Of a DNA stretch of 64,000 nucleotides, positions 60,467 through 64,000 are shown one piece after another. The translations under genes were made by a program, and so were the position numbers. The notes below the pieces were generated by a model. The model had not been told where the DNA came from and searched no databases. It worked only from the letters and a program-made list of their open reading frames with translations. The DNA is from an uncultured Chloroflexales bacterium (GTDB lineage Bacteria > Chloroflexota > Chloroflexia > Chloroflexales > Chloroflexaceae). The stretch spans positions 1 to 64,000 of the forward strand of contig CAKZSI010000044.1 in the NCBI GenBank assembly GCA_937918935.1, written 5' to 3'. How positions within the stretch are numbered: the first letter of the stretch is position 1; every line of letters starts with the position of its first letter.

Positions 60467-60576
60467 GCCCTCACAGACTGGTAAGCAGGAGCAGCAACTC
60501 ATGACCCTCGTAGGGCGGAATTCATACCGCCTTCCCGCCCTCACAGACTGGTAAGCAGGAGCAGCAACTCATGACC
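60467..60576 (+). repeat. 40-bp perfect direct repeat carrying a ribosome site and start codon
   Basis: GCCCTCACAGACTGGTAAGC continuing to ATGACC occurs at 60467-60506 and again at 60537-60576, 70 bases apart, with no mismatch. The second copy contains the true start region of the receiver-phosphotransferase gene; the first contains an identical start with a short frame. Confidence 0.95.
60501..60554 (+). CDS. 17-aa upstream ORF (decoy or leader peptide)
   Basis: ATG 60501, with the same GCAGGAGCAGCAACTC ribosome site as the main gene, encodes MTLVGRNSYRLPALTDW then TAA, ending 16 bases before the main ATG. Probably created by the 70-bp duplication. It may modulate translation by ribosome loading or re-initiation. 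Not necessarily a functional peptide. Confidence 0.45.
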   Translation: MTLVGRNSYRLPALTDW

Positions 60577-62259
60577 AGTGCGCCGATTCGGGTGCTGATC
60601 GTTGACAACCTTCCCGAGTTTCGCGCGCAGTACGCCGAGCTGGTGCGCGACTGGGGCTACGAACCGGTGGTGGTAGAAGTTGATGGTGCGGAATTGCCCG
60701 ACCAGGCCCTGCGCCTGGCCGCCGAGCAGCGTTGCCCGATCGCTCTGGTCGATCTGCGTCTGGTCGAAGACCACGACCGAAGCGACATCAGCGGATTGGA
60801 GCTGGTGCGCCGGTTGCCGTACACGAAGGCGATCGTGATCACCGGCTACGACAGCACCCCGATGGTCCGCCTGGCGATCCAGCAGTATGGCGCAGCCTCG
60901 TTCGTGGGGAAGGGCGAGGCGCCGGAGGCGCTTCGCGCGGAACTCAACGCTGTCGCCGATAGCCTGTGCCTGCGCGGGAACGGTCCGGAGGTGCAGTGGC
61001 AGAGCAGTCTTTCCTCAGCGGCGGTGCGCGATGAGATGTTTCCCGATCAGCCGGCTATTCCCGCCGATGAACCCGAGGCGCTCATTCGCTTGCTGTTCAA
61101 GGATAAGCCCTGGGTGCGGCTGACCATGATCACCGCGGGCAACGGCGACTCTGGCACGGAATCGGTCAGCCCATCGGTGAACGCCTCGCTGCGACGCAAA
61201 TCGCGCGTATTCGTCGCCGAAATCGCTGCCGAGCGGGCGCTCCAGGTGGTCAAACTCGCGCGCACCCAGAAAATCGAACGTGAGCGAGAAAACTACCGAC
61301 GCTATGTGGAGGCCGGCAGCGATGCCCTGCGCCGCCCCGAGTTGACCGGCGCCGCGCTGCTCTGGGACATGGGCGCGATCGCCTACCGTCTGGTCGGTTT
61401 CGAGCATCTGGCCGAGGGGAAAGGGCAGGTCTTTGCGCGTTTCTACCGTCGCACCGCCGATCCGGCGACAATAATCGCTCCGCTACGCGATTTTTTCTCC
61501 TATGCCGCCTGGGGCGACTGGTACCGCGGATCGCACGTGCAGGCGTTGCAGGGGACGCTGGTAGATGCCTATGACCGGAGTTGGGATCAGGCGCTCTCGC
61601 GGCTCGAACCGGTCTGGCGCGCCGAACCCCTTGATTGGCGCCTGGATGCGCTTGCCGTAGACCTGCCCCATCCCCGCCGCTGGTTCGTGGAGCATTGGCG
61701 ACGCTGCGAGCAACTCCGCTGGCTACGCCAGGTCATTACCCACGGCGATCTGCACGGCGACAATCTGTTTGTCGATCGGCACACCGCCTGGCCGATCGAC
61801 TTCGAGCGCACCGGCTACGGCCCGCTGCTGCGCGATTTCGTTGAACTGGTGCAGGATGTGACCACTCGTATCGCCGTGCTGCACGCCGAGGAACTGCCGC
61901 TGGTCTACGAACTGGCGGTGGCGCTGTGCGGGCCGCAGGCCCCGCACGAGCCGATGCGGGCGACTCGCGCCATTCTGGCCCACAGCGAGGCGCGTAAATG
62001 CTTCCTGGTGGTGCAGGCGTTGCAAGAGCTTGCCGCGGCGCGTGCGGCTTACGACGACCGGCGCGAGTACCTGTGGGGGCTGCTCTGCAACCATCTGTTT
62101 GTCTCCAGCAAGCTGATGCCGGAGAGCGCCCGCTGGCAGCGCACCATGCTCTTCGCAGCAGTTATCTGCCAGCGCCTTGATCAGTGGGAGGCCGAGGTCT
62201 GGCCGCCCCCCGCCTGGCCGCAGGTGGAGTGGGCCGCGCCCCACCGCGTGGATGGGTAA
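60571..62259 (+). CDS. Receiver domain fused to an APH/protein-kinase-like phosphotransferase
   Basis: A 562-aa two-part protein. Residues 5-130 are a response-regulator receiver: Asp12, acceptor Asp61, Thr91 and Lys114 are in the expected places. Residues about 150-520 form an aminoglycoside-phosphotransferase/protein-kinase-like fold: N-lobe RALQVVKLA with Lys228, helix-C E-N-Y, catalytic loop THGDLHGDN (His391-Asn398) and metal-binding DFE (Asp410). A phosphorylation-controlled kinase output is a rare design for a two-component system. It is preceded by the giant GAF kinase and converges (7-base gap) on a STAND-wHTH gene. Target unknown. The start is set by GCAGGAG. Confidence 0.83.
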   Translation: MTSAPIRVLIVDNLPEFRAQYAELVRDWGYEPVVVEVDGAELPDQALRLAAEQRCPIALVDLRLVEDHDRSDISGLELVRRLPYTKAIVITGYDSTPMVRLAIQQYGAASFVGKGEAPEALRAELNAVADSLCLRGNGPEVQWQSSLSSAAVRDEMFPDQPAIPADEPEALIRLLFKDKPWVRLTMITAGNGDSGTESVSPSVNASLRRKSRVFVAEIAAERALQVVKLARTQKIERERENYRRYVEAGSDALRRPELTGAALLWDMGAIAYRLVGFEHLAEGKGQVFARFYRRTADPATIIAPLRDFFSYAAWGDWYRGSHVQALQGTLVDAYDRSWDQALSRLEPVWRAEPLDWRLDALAVDLPHPRRWFVEHWRRCEQLRWLRQVITHGDLHGDNLFVDRHTAWPIDFERTGYGPLLRDFVELVQDVTTRIAVLHAEELPLVYELAVALCGPQAPHEPMRATRAILAHSEARKCFLVVQALQELAAARAAYDDRREYLWGLLCNHLFVSSKLMPESARWQRTMLFAAVICQRLDQWEAEVWPPPAWPQVEWAAPHRVDG

Positions 62260-62266
62260 GGTTGTG

Positions 62267-63634
62267 CTACCCTTCTTCCAACCGGCCGCGGGCCAGGCGC
62301 ACCCCGACGCCCCGGTGGGTGATCAGGTGGCGTGGGTTGCGCCCGTCATCGCCGATCGAGTCGCGCAGGCGCTTGAGCAGGGTGTCAATCCGTTCGTCGT
62401 TTGCCTCCAGCCGTTCCTCGGGATAGAGTGCGCTCAGGATCTCCTCGCGCGGGCAGACCGCCCCGGCTCGTTCCGCCAGGTAGGCCAGCAGGTTGAACTC
62501 CAGCGGCGGTAACTGTCCTGGCAACAGACGCCCGTCAACCCAGACCCGCCGCTGGCGCCGGCCTACCACGACCCCGTCACTGCTCGCGCCGGGCTGGTTG
62601 CGTACATAGGCGGCGAACACCGCCGAGAAGAGTTGGGGCGGCTCGTCGCGCACCAGTTCGATCAGGCGTAAGTCCGCCAGGGTCTCCTGATCACCGTCGC
62701 TCATGTCCAGCCCGGCGGCCAGATGTCTGACAACCCGCTGTTCATCGGGCGTCAAATCGTTCCAGAGTTTGGCGCATTCCTGAGCCACTTCGGACAGGGT
62801 GGCGATTCGCTCGGACGTCTCGTCGTGCCGCTGTTCGTCCAGCGTCCAGGCAAGCGCCCGGATGAGGGCGGGGTAGCCACCGCTGGCATCAATGACTGCC
62901 CGCGCTAACTCCGGTGTGGGCGTGATGCCGCGGCGTCGGGCGATGCGTTCGAGTATCTCGCGGGCGTCATTCTCGTCGTGCATGCCCAGGCCGAAGGTAT
63001 GCGGCTCGAAGAGCTCCCAGAACGACTCAACGGCGGCCAGGTCGCCCCGGGCCCGCTGGCGCGCGCGGGACAACCGTTCGCGGGTGATTGTCAGGTAGAT
63101 CAGGCGATACTTGAACTCGTCGCGCAGGTAGCGCAAATTGCGAAAGAGGCCCGCGTCAAGCTCGCGCCAGATGTCCTCGAACTGGTCGAAGAGGAGTATG
63201 AGACGTAGCCCCTGGTCCTCGATCAGGCGCCCGCAGATGCGCTCGAGGTAGCGCAGGGCCAGCAGGAGGTTGCCCTCGTTGAGCAGGGTCACGTGGAGCC
63301 GGTCGAGCGGGGCGATCACGTTCTCGGGGAGGTTGCGGCGCTCGGCCTCGCGGATCAGCCGGTGGGCGATCAGTTCAAACACCGCGAACTCGCGTGAGCC
63401 GTCCTGGGCCGCCAGAGCGTTACAATCGATCAGCGCCACCCAGGTGGGCGCGTCGGCGAAGTACTGCCCCTGCACATCCTGGCGCTGCAGAAAGCGGCTG
63501 AGATTGGTCTTGCCGACGCCGCCGGGGCCGACGATCGAACAACACTCACCCGCTCGCAGGCGCGCGGCAACCCGCTGGAGCAAGCTGGCGCGGAAGGTGA
63601 GCGGCTGCGGGGGTATAGCATGCTCGGGAAGCAT
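62267..63634 (-). CDS. STAND-type P-loop ATPase with OmpR-like winged helix
   Basis: A 455-aa protein: N-terminal P-loop NTPase (GPGGVGKTNLS Walker A; LILLFDQFEDI Walker B) with sensor arginines (LTITRERL) and a helical arm resembling STAND/AAA switches (to about residue 320), then a C-terminal OmpR-like winged helix (RVWVDGRLLPG ... FNLLAYLAERAGAVCPREEI ... THRGVGVRL). It is probably an ATP-switched transcription factor. Its ATG overlaps the Nudix stop (TAATG), so the two are coupled. Convergent with the receiver-phosphotransferase gene. Ligand unknown; no repeat sensor domain of the usual TPR type seen. Confidence 0.82.
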   Translation of the reverse strand: MLPEHAIPPQPLTFRASLLQRVAARLRAGECCSIVGPGGVGKTNLSRFLQRQDVQGQYFADAPTWVALIDCNALAAQDGSREFAVFELIAHRLIREAERRNLPENVIAPLDRLHVTLLNEGNLLLALRYLERICGRLIEDQGLRLILLFDQFEDIWRELDAGLFRNLRYLRDEFKYRLIYLTITRERLSRARQRARGDLAAVESFWELFEPHTFGLGMHDENDAREILERIARRRGITPTPELARAVIDASGGYPALIRALAWTLDEQRHDETSERIATLSEVAQECAKLWNDLTPDEQRVVRHLAAGLDMSDGDQETLADLRLIELVRDEPPQLFSAVFAAYVRNQPGASSDGVVVGRRQRRVWVDGRLLPGQLPPLEFNLLAYLAERAGAVCPREEILSALYPEERLEANDERIDTLLKRLRDSIGDDGRNPRHLITHRGVGVRLARGRLEEG

Positions 63635-64000
63635 TATTTCACCTCAAGGAGGGCCGAAGCACTGGCGTGCGGAGCGGGAGCCGGCACATCACAGCCGCGT
63701 CCTGCCAGATCAAGATCAGGACGTTCCAGCAAGGAAAGCAGCGGGCCGGCATCGATCCGCTGGCCATCGGAACCGCGCCCGGCGCGTAGTTCCGCTTCGC
63801 TGAACCAGCGCACGCCCTCGCCGACCGGCGGTTCGTGATGGAGCGTGACGACGAATGGGTAGAAGCGAGTGCGGGTACGCACGCCATAGGTTGGCGAGTC
63901 GCGCACGGCGATCAGCGGGGGCAGGGGGCGCAGGGTGAGATCATTGGGAACGCGGATCCGGCGCAGGCCCAGTTCTTCCTGCAACTCGCGTAGCAGGGTG
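63634..64000 (-). CDS. Nudix hydrolase (truncated by window end)
   Basis: The last 121 or so residues of a Nudix protein; the N-terminus lies beyond position 64000. The end of the Nudix box is visible right at the edge as RELQEELG, which matches R-E-x-x-E-E-x-G. The rest, RIRVPNDLTLRPLPPLIAVR and YPFVVTLHHEPP, gives the second half of the fold, followed by a Pro/Ala tail. Hydrolyses nucleoside diphosphate derivatives. It is translationally coupled to the STAND ATPase (overlap TAATG). The substrate-determining N-terminus is not in this window. Confidence 0.8.
   Translation of the reverse strand, partial: TLLRELQEELGLRRIRVPNDLTLRPLPPLIAVRDSPTYGVRTRTRFYPFVVTLHHEPPVGEGVRWFSEAELRAGRGSDGQRIDAGPLLSLLERPDLDLAGRGCDVPAPAPHASASALLEVK

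Noticed and set aside
1-64000. Insertion sequence, integrase, prophage or plasmid signature
   Set aside because: No transposase, recombinase, phage structural or replication gene was recognised; the dispersed palindromes are non-coding.

Overview
The window looks like chromosome of a GC-rich, monoderm, filamentous-type bacterium of the phylum Chloroflexota, most likely class Chloroflexia. This rests on gene content, not on a search: tandem DUF4397 secreted proteins, secreted proteins ending in a (Y/F)LPxxx motif, sortases fused to W/Y-F-E-R-A-R repeats, a very long GAF-array histidine kinase, a stand-alone B12-binding mutase subunit with MeaB, and tandem glgC paralogues. No rRNA, CRISPR array, insertion sequence, prophage or plasmid function was seen. 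One tRNA gene is present. 

Layout. 0-9.3 kb is a leftward run: ydcF-like, glgC, a degenerate glgC paralogue, an RlmI-type methyltransferase, a GT4 glucan-synthase-like enzyme, then aroC, a membrane protein and tyrA (storage glucan plus aromatic amino acid synthesis). 9.5-16.3 kb holds a GT4 enzyme, a HEAT/BTAD regulator, a GNAT, tRNA-Arg(CCG), a small membrane ORF with its own promoter and operator-like palindromes, and an SH3b protein co-directional with glutamine synthetase. 16.4-22 kb runs rightward: metG, a YscW/YbaY-like surface protein with a sorting-signal-like tail, a sortase, a secreted protein. 22-29 kb is leftward: DGHHR/ParB-like protein, metallophosphoesterase, orphan histidine kinase, meaB, B12 subunit; a 2Fe-2S ferredoxin is divergent; then a DsbA-like lipoprotein. 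29-34 kb has two DUF4397 proteins and a convergent PhoX phosphatase. 34.5-44.6 kb is a glycolysis region: PfkB-type kinase, ATP-type PFK, GAPDH, LacD-type aldolase and PPi-type PFK, interrupted by a polytopic membrane protein, an SDR-like protein lacking the catalytic Tyr, and a second sortase. 45-48 kb is a light-repair operon: Fe-S photolyase, DUF2256 protein, and a second photolyase split into two genes. 48-52.4 kb holds an MBL hydrolase, MFS exporter, MsrB, an alpha/beta hydrolase and a YIP1-like protein. 52.5-55.2 kb has an M3 peptidase and a CDF exporter. 55.5-64 kb is a signalling island: a 1653-aa REC/GAF/HATPase protein, a receiver-phosphotransferase fusion, and a convergent Nudix/STAND-wHTH pair. 

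The two strongest candidates for undescribed biology are the signalling island at the right end and the split, four-cysteine photolyase at 45.0-46.3 kb. Between genes the whole window is sprinkled with two related families of short palindromic repeats (cores GGGGAAACC-N-GGTTTCCCC and GGAGGG-N-CCCTCC). These are confined to non-coding DNA and explain most of the otherwise empty intergenic stretches.
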